Shown here piece after piece: positions 10,436-24,344 of a stretch of 64,000 bases of DNA; position 1 is the first letter of the stretch; each line of letters starts with the position of its first letter. The stretch covers positions 186,001 through 250,000 of the forward strand of contig CATKHW010000563.1 of NCBI GenBank assembly GCA_949752795.1, in the 5' to 3' direction. The notes beneath the pieces were generated by a model. The model was not told the DNA's origin, searched no databases, and was given only the letters and a program-made list of their open reading frames with translations. The stretch is from Hyperoodon ampullatus. Lineage: Eukaryota; Chordata; Mammalia; Artiodactyla; Ziphiidae. The position numbers and the translations under genes were made by a program.

Positions 10436-12174
10436 TTCATAAGTGATATCTTATGATAAGTTTCTTTTTCTGTGTGACTTATTTCACTTAGAATCATCGT
10501 ACCTGAATCCACCCATTTTGTTGCTACTGGTCTTATGACATTGATTTCATGGCTGAGGGATATTCCATCGTACGTAAGTACCACAATTTTTTGAACCATG
10601 TTTATATTTTCTGGGATACTTAAGGTGTGTCCAAGTTGAGGTCCTTGTATGCAGTGCAGCCCTAAATTTTGGGGTGGCTCTGTCTTATTGATTTTCAGTT
10701 TTCCCAAGGTATATTCCCTAGACTGGTAGTGCCCTTGGCTCTGTAGCTCTGTTCTTTACTTGTTTTAGCGAACAGAATGCACTCCTCCAGAGAGGCAGTT
10801 GGCAATTTACATCCCGCCCATCAGCATAACAAGGCTCCCTGTTCTCCAGGGCCTGTCTTGCCTTTCTTGTTCTTACACATTTTGTGGATGTCCCTTTTGA
10901 CCGGTGGGAAGTGATACTTCTTTGTAGTGCAGATTTGCATTGCCCGCTTGCTTGCTTGGCCAAAAAGGGCGTATGCGTTTTCTCCTGAATATATTCAGGA
11001 GAAAACGCATACGCCCTTTTTGGCCAAGTGCATCATTGTCGAAGTTGTGCCCCTCTTCCTGTGCTTTAAAGGTGATTCCAACGTACCTCTTGAAATCTGT
11101 TTCCTGCTATTCTGCCTCGCTTTCAAGTCCGCCTCGTTGCCTTCCCTCAACAGATTTTTGGACGATAGTTGTCCTTTATTACTCGGCCAGTTTGTGAATT
11201 GCTGTGCCCCTGAGCTCCATTTTTCAACTCGTTTTTGGTGAGCTGACCGCAAGTCCAAAATTTTCGTTCAGGACCTATACTGGTTCCCGGTGGGTGGCTG
11301 AGAATTTGGTTAATTCTTCTTCCTGCCGGGAAATTACAGTGATATGTGCCCTTCCAAATGCCTAACAGCTACTCTCTCATTGGTTCTCCCTCTTCCCTTT
11401 CATCCTCTGCCAAATTGGCAACCTGTGCGAACCAAGAGGTTAAAGGGGTTGTCTCTCCAAGTTGGGAGGTTGATAGTAAAGCAGACGGAAAGTCAAACCA
11501 GAGCACCAGGAGAGGGACTATTCGTTGAGTTTTAGAAACCTTTCGTATTCACAGTGTGTCCGTTCTCTAGGTTTCCCGCACATGTTATAGCTGTAGTAAT
11601 ATTCCCTTCAACCTGGAGAGTTCGGACCCATGGAATGGGTGCCATGCATTATTGCTTTAAAGGGTCTGCATTTGCTCACCCAATCTCACCAATCGTCTCA
11701 GTCCCAAGTGTCCCTCCTTATGCCACATCCAGCTGTCGTTGTAGATAGGGTCATTCCAGCTTTCATCAGAGACCCTGAAGGAATTGTAAAGAATTTCCCA
11801 GTTTTTTTGTTTTGTTTTTGAAATTCCTTTTTATAGTGGGTTTGAGCTGATTCTCGCTGCCATGTTTATGCCAGTCTAGACACACTTGATTCCCTTATGG
11901 AGACATATCAATACATAGGTTTTAAGATTCTTACTAGTCAGATATTTTCCTCTGCGGGAAATATGGGGTTTTGAGTCCCTTTCACTGAGGACGGTGTAGG
12001 TCTTGTCTATTCCATAGTTGGTTTTCGGAACGGTACCTGTGCTTATATCAAACTCTGGTTTTATGCATCACCCCACCTCTCCTTCCCCCTTAAGCAGGTA
12101 TAAGAGTGTTTTCTAAATGTGAGACACTGTTCTCTTTCCTAACTCAGTTCAAGTGTAGCCATGTTTACAGGATC
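10436..12174 (+). repeat. Satellite unit U7 (core; Lb/RB)
   Basis: Core unit, Lb/RB, with TTTTAGCGAACAG and GTGCCCTTCCAAATG. It is close to U11 and shares marks with U19 and U24. The palindrome is perfect. Confidence 0.95.
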
Positions 12175-13913
12175 TTCATAAGTGATATCTTATGATAAGT
12201 TTCTTTTTCTGTGTGACTTATTTCACTTAGAATCATCGTACCTGAATCCACCCATTTTGCTGCTACTGGTCTTATGACATTGATTTCATGGCTGAGGGAT
12301 ATTCCATCGTACGTAAGTACCACAATTTTTTGAACCATGTTTATATTTTCTGGGATACTTAAGGTGTATCCAAGTTGAGGTCCTTGTATGCAGTGAAGCC
12401 CTACATTTTGGGGTGGCTCTGTCTTATTGATTTTCAGTTTTCCCAAGGTATATTCCCTAGACTGGTAGTGCCCTTGGCTCTGTAGCTCTATTCTTTACTT
12501 GTTTTAGGGAACAGAATGCACTCCTCCAGAGAGGCAGTTGGCAATTTACATCCCGCCCATCAGCATAACAAGGCTCCCTGTTCTCCAGGGCCTGTCTTGC
12601 CTTTCTTGTTCTTACACATTTTGTGGATGTCCCTTTTGACCGGTGGGAAGTGATACTTCTTTGTAGTGCAGATTTGCATTGCCCGCTTGCTTGCTTGGCC
12701 AAAAAGGGCGTATGCGTTTTCTCCTGAATATATTCAGGAGAAAACGCATACGCCCTTTTTGGCCAAGTGCATCATTGTCGAAGTTGTGCCCCTCTTCCTG
12801 TGCTTTAAAGGCGATTCCAACGTACCTCTTGAAATCTGTTTCCTGCTATTCTGCCTCGCTTTCAAGTCCGCCTCGTTGCCTTCCCTCAACAGATTTTTGG
12901 ACGATAGTTGTCCTTTATTACTCGGCCAGTTTGTGAATTGCTGTGCCCCTGAGCTCCATTTTTCAACTCGTTTTTGGTGAGCTGACCGCAAGTCCAAAAT
13001 TTTGGTTCAGGACCTATACTGGTTCCCGGTGGGTGGCTGAGAATTTGGTTAATTCTTCTTCCTGCCGGGAAATTACAGTGATATGTGCCCGTCCAAATGC
13101 CTAACAGCTACTCTCTCATTGGTTCTCCCTCTTCCCTTTCATCCTCTGCCAAATTGGCAACCTGTGCGAACCAAGAGGTTAAAGGGGTTGTCTCTCCAAG
13201 TTGGGAGGTTGATAGTAAAGCAGACGGAAAGTCAAACCAGAGCACCAGGAGAGGGACTATTCGTTGAGTTTTAGAAACCTTTCGTATTCACAGTGTGTCC
13301 GTTCTCTAGGTTTCCCGCACATGTTATAGCTGTAGTAATATTCCCTTCAACCTGGAGAGTTCGGACCCATGGAATGGGTGCCATGCATTATTGCTTTAAA
13401 GGGTCTGCATTTGCTCACCCAATCTCACCAATCGTCTCAGTCCCAAGTGTCCCTCCTTATGCCACATCCAGCTGTCGTTGTAGATAGGGTCATTCCAGCT
13501 TTCATCAGAGACCCTGAAGGAATTGTAAAGAATTTCCCAGTTTTTTTGTTTTGTTTTTGAAATTCCTTTTTATAGTGGGTTTGAGCTGATTCTCGCTGCC
13601 ATGTTTATGCCAGTCTAGACACACTTGATTCCCTTATGGAGACATATCAATACATAGGTTTTAAGATTCTTACTAGTCAGATATTTTCCTCTGCGGGAAA
13701 TATGCGGTTTTGAGTCCCTTTCACTGAGGACGGTGTAGGTCTTGTCTATTCTATAGTTGGTTTTCGGAACGGTACCTGTGCTTATATCAAACTCTGGTTT
13801 TATGCATCACCCCACCTCTCCTTCCCCCTTAAGCAGGTATAAGAGTGTTTTCTAAATGTGAGACACTGTTCTCTTTCCTAACTCAGTTCAAGTGTAGCCA
13901 TGTTTACAGGATC
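12175..13913 (+). repeat. Satellite unit U8 (core; Lcv/RB)
   Basis: Core unit, Lcv/RB, with CTCTATTCTTTAC. It is very similar to U9 over its left two thirds, as expected for recent neighbour duplication. The palindrome is perfect. Confidence 0.95.
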
Positions 13914-15652
13914 TTCATAAGTGATATCTTATGATAAGTTTCTTTTTCTGTGTGACTTATTTCACTTAGAATCATCGTACCTGAATCCACCCATTTTGCT
14001 GCTACTGGTCTTATGACATTGATTTCATGGCTGAGGGATATTCCATCGTACGTAAGTACCACAATTTTTTGAACCATGTTTATATTTTCTGGGATACTTA
14101 AGGTGTATCCAAGTTGAGGTCCTTGTATGCAGTGAAGCCCTACATTTTGGGGTGGCTCTGTCTTATTGATTTTCAGTTTTCCCAAGGTATATTCCCTAGA
14201 CTGGTAGTGCCCTTGGCTCTGTAGCTCTATTCTTTACTTGTTTTAGGGAACAGAATGCACTCCTCCAGAGAGGCAGTTGGCAATTTACATCCCGCCCATC
14301 AGCATAACAAGGCTCCCTGTTCTCCAGGGCCTGTCTTGCCTTTCTTGTTCTTACACATTTTGTGGATGTCCCTTTTGACCGGTGGGAAGTGATACTTCTT
14401 TGTAGTGCAGATTTGCATTGCCCGCTTGCTTGCTTGGCCAAAAAGGGCGTATGCGTTTTCTCCTGAATATATTCAGGAGAAAACGCATACGCCCTTTTTG
14501 GCCAAGTGCATCATTGTCGAAGTTGTGCCCCTCTTCCTGTGCTTTAAAGGCGATTCCAACGTACCTCTTGAAATCTGTTTCCTGCTATTCTGCCTCGCTT
14601 TCAAGTCCGCCTCGTTGCCTTCCCTCAACAGATTTTTGGACGATAGTTGTCCTTTATTACTCGGCCAGTTTGTGAATTGCTGTGCCCCTGAGCTCCATTT
14701 TTCAACTCGTTTTTGGTGAGCTGACCGCAAGTCCAAAATTTTCGTTCAGAACCTATACTGGTTCCCGGTGGGTGGCTGAGAATTTGGTTAATTCTTCTTC
14801 CTGCCGGGAAATTACAGTGATATGTGCCCGTCCAAATGCCTAACAGCTACTCTCTCATTGGTTCTCCCTCTTCCCTTTCATCCTCTGCCAAATTGGCAAC
14901 CTGTGCGAACCAAGAGGTTAAAGGGGCTGTCTCTCCAAGTTGGGAGGTTGATAGTAAAGCAGACGGAAAGTCAAACCGGAGCACCAGGAGAGGGACTATT
15001 CGTTGAGTTTTAGAAACCTTTCGTATTCACAGTGTGTCCGTTCTCTAGGTTTCCCGCACATGTTATAGCTGTAGTACTATTCCCTTCAACCTGGAGAGTT
15101 CGGACCCATGGAATGGGTGCCATGCATTATTGCTTTAAAGGGTCTGCATTTGCTCACCCAATCTCACCAATCGTCTCAGTCCCAAGTGTCCCTCCTTATG
15201 CCACATCCAGCTGTCGTTGTAGATAGGGTCATTCCAGCTTTCATCAGAGACCCTGAAGGAATTGTAAAGAATTTCCCAGTTTTTTTGTTTTGTTTTTGAA
15301 ATTCCTTTTTATAGTGGGTTTGAGCTGATTCTCGCTGCCATGTTTATGCCAGTCTAGACACACTTGATTCCCTTACGGAGACATATCAATACATAGGTTT
15401 TAAGATTCTTACTAATCAGATATTTTCCTCTGCGGGAAATATGGGGTTTTGAGTCCCTTTCACTGAGGACGGTGTAGGTCTTGTCTATTCCATAGTTGGT
15501 TTTTGGAACGGTACCTGTGCTTATATCAAACTCTGGTTTTATGCATCACCCCACCTCTCCTTCCCCCTTAAGCAGGTATAAGAGTGTTTTCTAAATGTGA
15601 GACACTGTTCTCTTTCCTAACTCAGTTCAAGTGTAGCCATGTTTACAGGATC
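13914..15652 (+). repeat. Satellite unit U9 (core; Lcv/RB)
   Basis: Core unit, Lcv/RB. The left part copies U8, while the right part (AACCGGAGCACC, GTAGTACTATT, CTAATCAG) resembles U6 and U10, so it looks like a crossover product. The palindrome is perfect. Confidence 0.95.
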
Positions 15653-17391
15653 TTCATAAGTGATATCTTATGATAAGTTTCTTTTTCTGTGTGACTTATT
15701 TCACTTAGAATCATCGTACCTGAATCCACCCATTTTGTTGCTACTGGGCTTATGACATTGATTTCATGGCTGAGGGATATTCCATCGTACGTAAGTACCA
15801 CAATTTTTTGAACCATGTTTATATTTTCTGGGATACTTAAGGTGTATCCAAGTTGAGGTCCTTGTATGCAGTGCAGCCCTAAATTTTGGGGTGGCTCTGT
15901 CTTATTGATTTTCAGTTTTCCCAAGGTATATTCCCTAGACTGGTAGTGCCCTTGGCTCTGTAGCTCTGTTCTTTACTTGTTTTAGGGAACAGAATGCACT
16001 CCTCCAGAGAGGCAGTTGGCAATTTACATCCCGCCCATCAGCATAACAAGGCTCCCTGTTCTCCAGGGCCTGTCTTGCCTTTCTTGTTCTTACACATTTT
16101 GTGGATGTCCCTTTTGACCGGTGGGAAGTGATACTTCTTTGTAGTGCAGATTTGCATTGCCCGCTTGCTTGCTTGGCCAAAAAGGGCGTATGCGTTTTCT
16201 CCTGAATATATTCAGGAGAAAACGCATACGCCCTTTTTGGCCAAGTGCATCATTGTCGAAGTTGTGCCCCTCTTCCTGTGCTTTAAAGGCGATTCCAACG
16301 TACCTCTTGAAATCTGTTTCCTGCTATTCTGCCTCGCTTTCAAGTCCGCCTCGTTGCCTTCCCTCAACAGATTTTTGGACGATAGTTGTCCTTTATTACT
16401 CGGCCAGTTTGTGAATTGCTGTGCCCCTGAGCTCCATTTTTCAACTCGTTTTTGGTGAGCTGACCGCAAGTCCAAAATTTTGGTTCAGGACCTATACTGG
16501 TTCCCGGTGGGTGGCTGAGAATTTGGTTAATTCTTCTTCCTGCCGGGAAATTACAGTGATATGTGCCCGTCCAAATGCCTAACAGCTACTCTCTCATTGG
16601 TTCTCCCTCTTCCCTTTCATCCTCTGCCAAATTGGCAACCTGTGCGAACCAAGAGGTTAAAGGGGCTGTCTCTCCAAGTTGGGAGGTTGATAGTAAAGCA
16701 GACGGAAAGTCAAAGCGGAGCACCAGGAGAGGGACTATTCGTTGAGTTTTAGAAACCTTTCGTATTCACAGTGTGTCCGTTCTCTAGGTTTCCCGCACAT
16801 GTTATAGCTGTAGTACTATTCCCTTCAACCTGGAGAGTTCGGACCCATGGAATGGGTGCCATGCATTATTGCTTTAAAGGGTCTGCATTTGCTCACCCAA
16901 TCTCACCAATCGTCTCAGTCCCAAGTGTCCCTCCTTATGCCACATCCAGCTGTCGTTGTAGAATGGTTCATTCCAGCTTTCATCAGAGACCCTGAAGGAA
17001 TTGTAAAGAATTTCCCAGTTTTTTTGTTTTGTTTTTGAAATTCCTTTTTATAGTGGGTTTGAGCTGATTCTCGCTGCCATGTTTATGCCAGTCTAGACAC
17101 ACTTGATTCCCTTACGGAGACATATCAATACATAGGTTTTAAGATTCTTACTAATCAGATATTTTCCTCTGAGGGAAATATGGGGTTTTGAGTCCCTTTC
17201 ACTGAGGACGGTGTAGGTCTTGTCTATTCCATAGTTGGTTTTTGGAACGGTACCTGTGCTTATATCAAACTCTGGTTTTATGCATCACCCCACCTCTCCT
17301 TCCCCCTTAAGCAGGCATAAGAGTGTTTTCTAAATGTGAGACACTGTTCTCTTTCCTAACTCAGTTCAAGTGTAGCCATGTTTACAGGATC
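15653..17391 (+). repeat. Satellite unit U10 (core; La/RB)
   Basis: Core unit, La/RB, with a private change GTAGAATGGTTCATT near 16960. It starts a run of units (U10-U13) whose order recurs in part in U18-U21. The palindrome is perfect. Confidence 0.95.
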
Positions 17392-19129
17392 TTCATAAGT
17401 GATATCTTATGATAAGTTTCTTTTTCTGTGTGACTTATTTCACTTAGAATCATCGTACCTGAATCCACCCATTTTGTTGCTACTGGTCTTATGACATTGA
17501 TTTCATGGCTGAGGGATATTCCATCGTACGTAAGTACCACAATTTTTTGAACCATGTTTATATTTTCTGGGATACTTAAGGTGTGTCCAAGTTGAGGTCC
17601 TTGTATGCAGTGCAGCCCTAAATTTTGGGGTGGCTCTGTCTTATTGATTTTCAGTTTTCCCAAGGTATATTCCCTAGACTGGTAGTGCCCTTGGCTCTGT
17701 AGCTCTGTTCTTTACTGTTTTAGCGAACAGAATGCACTCCTCCAGAGAGGCAGTTGGCAATTTACATCCCGCCCATCAGCATAACAAGGCTCCCTGTTCT
17801 CCAGGGCCTGTCTTGCCTTTCTTGTTCTTACACATTTTGTGGATGTCCCTTTTGACCGGTGGGAAGTGATACTTCTTTGTAGTGCAGATTTGCATTGCCC
17901 GCTTGCTTGCTTGGCCAAAAAGGGCGTATGCGTTTTCTCCTGAATATATTCAGGAGAAAACGCATACGCCCTTTTTGGCCAAGTGCATCATTGTCGAAGT
18001 TGTGCCCCTCTTCCTGTGCTTTAAAGGCGATTCCAACGTACCTCTTGAAATCTGTTTCCTGCTATTCTGCCTCGCTTTCAAGTCCGCCTCGTTACCTTCC
18101 CTCAACAGATTTTTGGACGATAGTTGTCCTTTATTACTCGGCCAGTTTGTGAATTGCTGTGCCCCTGAGCTCCATTTTTCAACTCGTTTTTGGTGAGCTG
18201 ACCGCAAGTCCAAAATTTTCGTTCAGGACCTATACTGGTTCCCGGTGGGTGGCTGAGAATTTGGTTAATTCTTCTTCCTGCCGGGAAATTACAGTGATAT
18301 GTGCCCTTCCAAATGCCTAACAGCTACTCTCTCATTGGTTCTCCCTCTTCCCTTTCATCCTCTGCCAAATTGGCAACCTGTGCGAACCAAGAGGTTAAAG
18401 GGGTTGTCTCTCCAAGTTGGGAGGTTGATAGTAAAGCAGACGGAAAGTCAAACCAGAGCACCAGGAGAGGGACTATTCGTTGAGTTTTAGAAACCTTTCG
18501 TATTCACAGTGTGTCCGTTCTCTAGGTTTCCCGCACATGTTATAGCTGTAGTAATATTCCCTTCAACCTGGAGAGTTCGGACCCATGGAATGGGTGCCAT
18601 GCATTATTGCTTTAAAGGGTCTGCATTTGCTCACCCAATCTCACCAATCGTCTCAGTCCCAAGTGTCCCTCCTTATGCCACATCCAGCTGTCGTTGTAGA
18701 TAGGGTCATTCCAGCTTTCATCAGAGACCCTGAAGGAATTGTAAAGAATTTCCCAGTTTTTTTGTTTTGTTTTTGAAATTCCTTTTTATAGTGGGTTTGA
18801 GCTGATTCTCGCTGCCATGTTTATGCCAGTCTAGACACACTTGATTCCCTTATGGAGACATATCAATACATAGGTTTTAAGATTCTTACTAGTCAGATAT
18901 TTTCCTCTGCGGGAAATATGGGGTTTTGAGTCCCTTTCACTGAGGACGGTGTAGGTCTTGTCTATTCCATAGTTGGTTTTCGGAACGGTACCTGTGCTTA
19001 TATCAAACTCTGGTTTTATGCATCACCCCACCTCTCCTTCCCCCTTAAGCAGGTATAAGAGTGTTTTCTAAATGTGAGACACTGTTCTCTTTCCTAACTC
19101 AGTTCAAGTGTAGCCATGTTTACAGGATC
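17392..19129 (+). repeat. Satellite unit U11 (core; Lb/RB)
   Basis: Core unit, Lb/RB, close to U7. One T is deleted near 17717 (TTTACTGTTTTAG instead of TTTACTTGTTTTAG), which gives 1738 bp. The palindrome is perfect. Confidence 0.95.
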
Positions 19130-20868
19130 TTCATAAGTGATATCTTATGATAATTTTCTTTTTCTGTGTGACTTATTTCACTTAGAATCATCGTACCTGA
19201 ATCCACCCATTTTGCTGCTACTGGTCTTATGACATTGATTTCATGGCTGAGGGATATTCCATCGTACGTAAGTACCACAATTTTTTGAACCATGTTTATA
19301 TTTTCTGGGATAATTAAGGTGTATCCAAGTTGAGGTCCTTGTATGAAGTGAAGCCCTACATTTTGGGGTGGCTCTGTCTTATTGATTTTCAGTTTTCCCA
19401 AGGTATATTCCCTAGACTGGTAGTGCCCTTGGCTCTGTAGCTCTATTCTTTACTTGTTTTAGGGAACAGAATGCACTCCTCCAGAGAGGCAGTTGGCAAT
19501 TTACATCCCGCCCATCAGCATAACAAGGCTCCCTGTTCTCCAGGGCCTGTCTTGCCTTTCTTGTTCTTACACATTTTGTGGATGTCCCTTTTGACCGGTG
19601 GGAAGTGATACTTCTTTGTAGTGCAGATTTGCATTGCCCGCTTGCTTGCTTGGCCAAAAAGGGCGTATGCGTTTTCTCCTGAATATATTCAGGAGAAAAC
19701 GCATACGCCCTTTTTGGCCAAGTGCATCATTGTCGAAGTTGTGCCCCTCTTCCTGTGCTTTAAAGGCGATTCCAACGTACCTCTTGAAATCTGTTTCCTG
19801 CTATTCTGCCTCGCTTTCAAGTCCGCCTCGTTGCCTTCCCTCAACAGATTTTTGGACGAGAGTTGTCCTTTATTACTCGGCCAGTTTGTGAATTGCTGTG
19901 CCCCTGAGCTCCATTTTTCAACTCGTTTTTGGTGAGCTGACCGCAAGTCCAAAATTTTGGTTCAGGACCTATACTGGTTCCCGGTGGGTGGCTGAGAATT
20001 TGGTTAATTCTTCTTCCTGCCGGGAAATTACAGTGATATGTGCCCGTCCAAATGCCTAACAGCTACTCTCTCATTGGTTCTCCCTCTTCCCTTTCATCCT
20101 CTGCCAAATTGGCAACGTGTGCGAACCAAGAGGTTAAAGGGGCTGTCTCTCCAAGTTGGGAGGTTGATAGTAAAGCAGACGGAAAGTCAAACCGGAGCAC
20201 CAGGAGAGGGACTATTCGTTGAGTTTTAGAAACCTTTCGTATTCACAGTGTGTCCGTTCCCTAGGTTTCCCGAACATGTTATAGCTGTAGTACTATTCCC
20301 TTCAACCTGGAGAGTTCGGACCCATGGAATGGGTGCCATGCATTATTGCTTTAAAGGGTCTGCATTTGCTCACCCAATCTCACCAAGCATCTCAGTCCCA
20401 AGTGTCCCTCCTTATGCCACATCCAGCTGTCGTTGTAGATACGGTCATTCCAGCTTTCATCAGAGACCCTGAAGGAATTGTAAAGAATTTCCCAGTTTTT
20501 TTGTTTTGTTTTTGAAATTCCTTTTTATAGTGGGTTTGAGCTGATTCTCGCTGCCATGTTTATGCCAGTCTAGACACACTTGATTCCCTTACGGAGACAT
20601 ATCAATACATAGGTTTTAAGATTCTTACTAGTCAGATATTTTCCTCTGCGGGAAATATGGGGTTTTGAGTCCCTTTCACTGAGGACGGTGTAGGTCTTGT
20701 CTATTCCATAGTTGGTTTTTGGAACGGTACCTGTGCTTATATCAAACTCTGGTTTTATGCATCACCCCACCTCTCCTTCCCCCTTAAGCAGGTATAAGAG
20801 TGTTTTCTAAATGTGAGACACTGTTCTCTTTCCTAACTCAGTTCAAGTGTAGCCATGTTTACAGGATC
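19130..20868 (+). repeat. Satellite unit U12 (core; Lcv/RA)
   Basis: Core unit joining an Lcv left half to an RA right half with GTAGATACGGTC. Private changes include GATAATTTTC near 19150 and GGGATAATTAAGG near 19310. The palindrome is perfect. Confidence 0.95.
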
Positions 20869-22606
20869 TTCATAAGTGATATCTTATGATAAGTTTCTTT
20901 TTCTGTGTGACTTATTTCACTTAGAATCATCGTACCTGAATCCACCCATTTTGTTGCTACTGGGCTTATGACATTGATTTCATGGCTGAGGGATATTCCA
21001 TCATACGTAAGTACCACAATTTTTTGAACCATGTTTATATTTTCTGGGATACTTAAGGTGTATCCAAGTTGAGGTCCTTGTATGCAGTGCAGCCCTAAAT
21101 TTTGGGGTGGCTCTGTCTTATTGATTTTCAGTTTTCCCAAGGTATATTCCCTAGACTGGTAGTGCCCTTGGCTCTGTAGCTCTGTTCTTTACTTGTTTTA
21201 GGGAACAGAATGCACTCCTCCAGAGAGGCAGTTGGCAATTTACATCCCGCCCATCAGCATAACAAGGCTCCCTGTTCTCCAGGGCCTGTCTTGCCTTTCT
21301 TGTTCTTACACATTTTGTGGATGTCCCTTTTGACCGGTGGGAAGTGATACTTCTTTGTAGTGCAGATTTGCATTGCCCGCTTGCTTGCTTGGCCAAAAAG
21401 GGCGTATGCGTTTTCTCCTGAATATATTCAGGAGAAAACGCATACGCCCATTTTGGCCAAGTGCATCATTGTCGAAGTTGTGCCCCTCTTCCTGTGCTTT
21501 AAAGGCGATTCCAACGTACCTCTTGAAATCTGTTTCCTGCTATTCTGCCTCGCTTTCAAGTCCGCCTCGTTGCCTTCCCTCAACAGATTTTTGGACGAGA
21601 GTTGTCCTTTATTACTCGGCCAGTTTGTGAATTGCTGTGCCCCTGAGCTCCATTTTTCAACTCGTTTTTGGTGAGCTGACCGCAAGTCCAAAATTTTGGT
21701 TCAGGACCTATACTGGTTCCCGGTGGGTGGCTGAGAATTTGGTTAATTCTTCTTCCTGCCGGGAAATTACAGTGATATGTGCCCGTCCAAATGCCTAACA
21801 GCTACTCTCTCATTGGTTCTCCCTCTTCCCTTTCATCCTCTGCCAAATTGGCAACCTGTGCGAACCAAGAGGTTAAAGGGGCTGTCTCTCCAAGTTGGGA
21901 GGTTGATAGTAAAGCAGACGGAAAGTCAAACCGGAGCACCAGGAGAGGGACTATTCGTTGAGTTTTAGAAACCTTTCGTATTCACAGTGTGTCCGTTCTC
22001 TAGGTTTCCCGCACATGTTATAGCTGTAGTAATATTCCCTTCAACCTGGAGAGTTCGGACCCATGGAATGGGTGCCATGCATTATTGCTTTAAAGGGTCT
22101 GCATTTGCTCACCCAATCTCACCAATCGTCTCAGTCCCAAGTGTCCCTCCTTATGCCACATCCAGCTGTCGTTGTAGATAGGGTCATTCCAGCTTTCATC
22201 AGAGACCCTGAAGGAATTGTAAAGAATTTCCCTTTTTTTTGTTTTGTTTTCGAAATTCCTTTTTATAGTGGGTTTGAGCTGATTCTCGCTGCCATGTTTA
22301 TGCCAGTCTAGACACACTTGATTCCCTTACGGAGACATATCAATACATAGGTTTTAAGATTCTTACTAGTCAGATATTTTCCTCTGCGGGAAATATGGGG
22401 TTTTGAGTCCCTTTCACTGAGGACGGTGTAGGTCTTGTCTATTCCATAGTTGGTTTTTGGAACGGTACCTGTGCTTATATCAAACTCTGGTTTTATGCAT
22501 CACCCCACCTCTCCTTCCCCCTTAAGCAGGTATAAGAGTGTTTTCTAAATGTGAGACACTGTTCTCTTTCCTAACTCAGTTGAAGTGTAGCCATGTTTAC
22601 AGGATC
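20869..22606 (+). repeat. Satellite unit U13 (core; La/RB)
   Basis: Core unit, La/RB, 1738 bp. The right palindrome arm has CGCCCATTTTGG, a mismatch shared only with U14. The T-rich tract is the shortened form TTTCCCTTTTTTTTG with TTTTCGAAATTCC. Confidence 0.95.
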
Positions 22607-24344
22607 TTCATAAGTGATATCTTATGATAAGTTTCTTTTTCTGTGTGACTTATTTCACTTAGAATCATCGTACCCGAATCCACCCATTTTGCTGCTACTG
22701 GTCTTATGACATTGATTTCATGGCTGAGGGATATTCCATCGTACGTAAGTACCACAATTTTTTGAACCATGTTTATATTTTCTGGGATACTTAAGGTGTA
22801 TCCAAGTTGAGGTCCTTGTATGCAGTGCAGCCCTAAATTTTGGGGTGGCTCTGTCTTATTGATTTTCAGTTTTCCCAAGGTATATTCCCTAGACTGGTAG
22901 TGCCCTTGGCTCTGTAGCTCTGTTCTTTACTTGTTTTATGGAACAGAATGCACTCCTCCAGAGAGGCAGTTGGCAATTTACATCCCGCCCATCAGCATAA
23001 CAAGGCTCCCTGTTCTCCAGGGCCTGTCTTGCCTTTCTTGTTCTTACACATTTTGTGGATGTCCCTTTTGACCGGTGGGAAGTGATACTTCTTTGTAGTG
23101 CAGATTTGCATTGCCCGCTTGCTTGCTTGGCCAAAAAGGGCGTATGCGTTTTCTCCTGAATATATTCAGGAGAAAACGCATACGCCCATTTTGGCCAAGT
23201 GCATCATTGTCGAAGTTGTGCCCCTCTTCCTGTGCTTTAAAGGCGATTCCAACGTACCTCTTGAAATCTGTTTCCTGCTATTCTGCCTCGCTTTCAAGTC
23301 CGCCTCGTTGCCTTCCCTCAACAGATTTTTGGACGAGAGTTGTCCTTTATTACTCGGCCAGTTTGTGAATTGCTGTGCCCCTGAACTCCATTTTTCAACT
23401 CGTTTTTGGTGAGCTGACCGCAAGTCCAAAATTTTGGTTCAGGACCTATACTGGTTCCCGGTGGATGGCTGAGAATTTGGTTAATTCTTCTTCCTGCCGG
23501 GAAATTACAGTGATATGTGCCCGTCCAAATGCCTAACAGCTACTCTCTCATTGGTTCTCCCTCTTCCCTTTCATCCTCTGCCAAATTGGCAACCTGTGCG
23601 AACCAAGCGGTTAAAGGGGCTGTCTCTCCAAGTTGGGAGGTTGATAGTAAAGCAGACGGAAAGTCAAACCGGAGCACCAGGAGAGGGACTATTCGTTGAG
23701 TTTTAGAAACCTTTCGTATTCACAGTGTGTTCGTTCTCTAGGTTTCCCGCACATGTTATAGCTGTAGTAATATTCCCTTCAACCTGGAGAGTTCGGACCC
23801 ATGGAATGGGTGCCATGCATTATTGCTTTAAAGGGTCTGCATTTGCTCACCCAATCTCACCAATCGTCTCAGTCCCAAGTGTCCCTCCTTATGCCACATC
23901 CAGCTGTCGTTGTAGATAGGGTCATTCCAGCTTTCATCAGAGACCCTGAAGGAATTGTAAAGAATTTCCCTTTTTTTTCTTTTGTTTTCGAAATTCCTTT
24001 TTATAGTGGGTTTGAGCTGATTCTCGCTGCCATGTTTATGCCAGTCTAGACACACTTGATTCCCTTACGGAGACATATCAATACATAGGTTTTAAGATTC
24101 TTACTAGTCAGATATTTTCCTCTGCGGGAAATATGGGGTTTTGAGTCCCTTTCACTGAGGACGGTGTAGGTCTTGTCTATTCCATAGTTGGTTTTTGGAA
24201 CGGTACCTGTGCTTATATCAAACTCTGGTTTTATGCATCACCCCACCTCTCCTTCCCCCTTAAGCAGGTATAAGAGTGTTTTCTAAATGTCAGACACTGT
24301 TCTCTTTCCTAACTCAGTTCAAGTGTAGCCATGTTTACAGGATC
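22607..24344 (+). repeat. Satellite unit U14 (core; Lc/RB)
   Basis: Core unit, Lc/RB, 1738 bp. It shares the palindrome mismatch and shortened T-rich tract of its neighbour U13. Private changes include CCTGAACTCC near 23390, GGTGGATGGC near 23460 and CCAAGCGGTT near 23605. Confidence 0.95.

Larger units (their letters stand above)
15653..22606 (+). repeat. Higher-order block U10-U13, partly repeated at U18-U21
   Basis: The ordered series (TTTTAGCGAAC plus GTGCCCTTCC unit) then (Lcv/RA unit) then (La unit with shortened T-rich tract) is seen in U11-U12-U13 and again in U19-U20-U21. Phase points 17392/31301, 19130/33040 and 20869/34779 are 13909-13910 bp apart, eight units. Confidence 0.7.
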
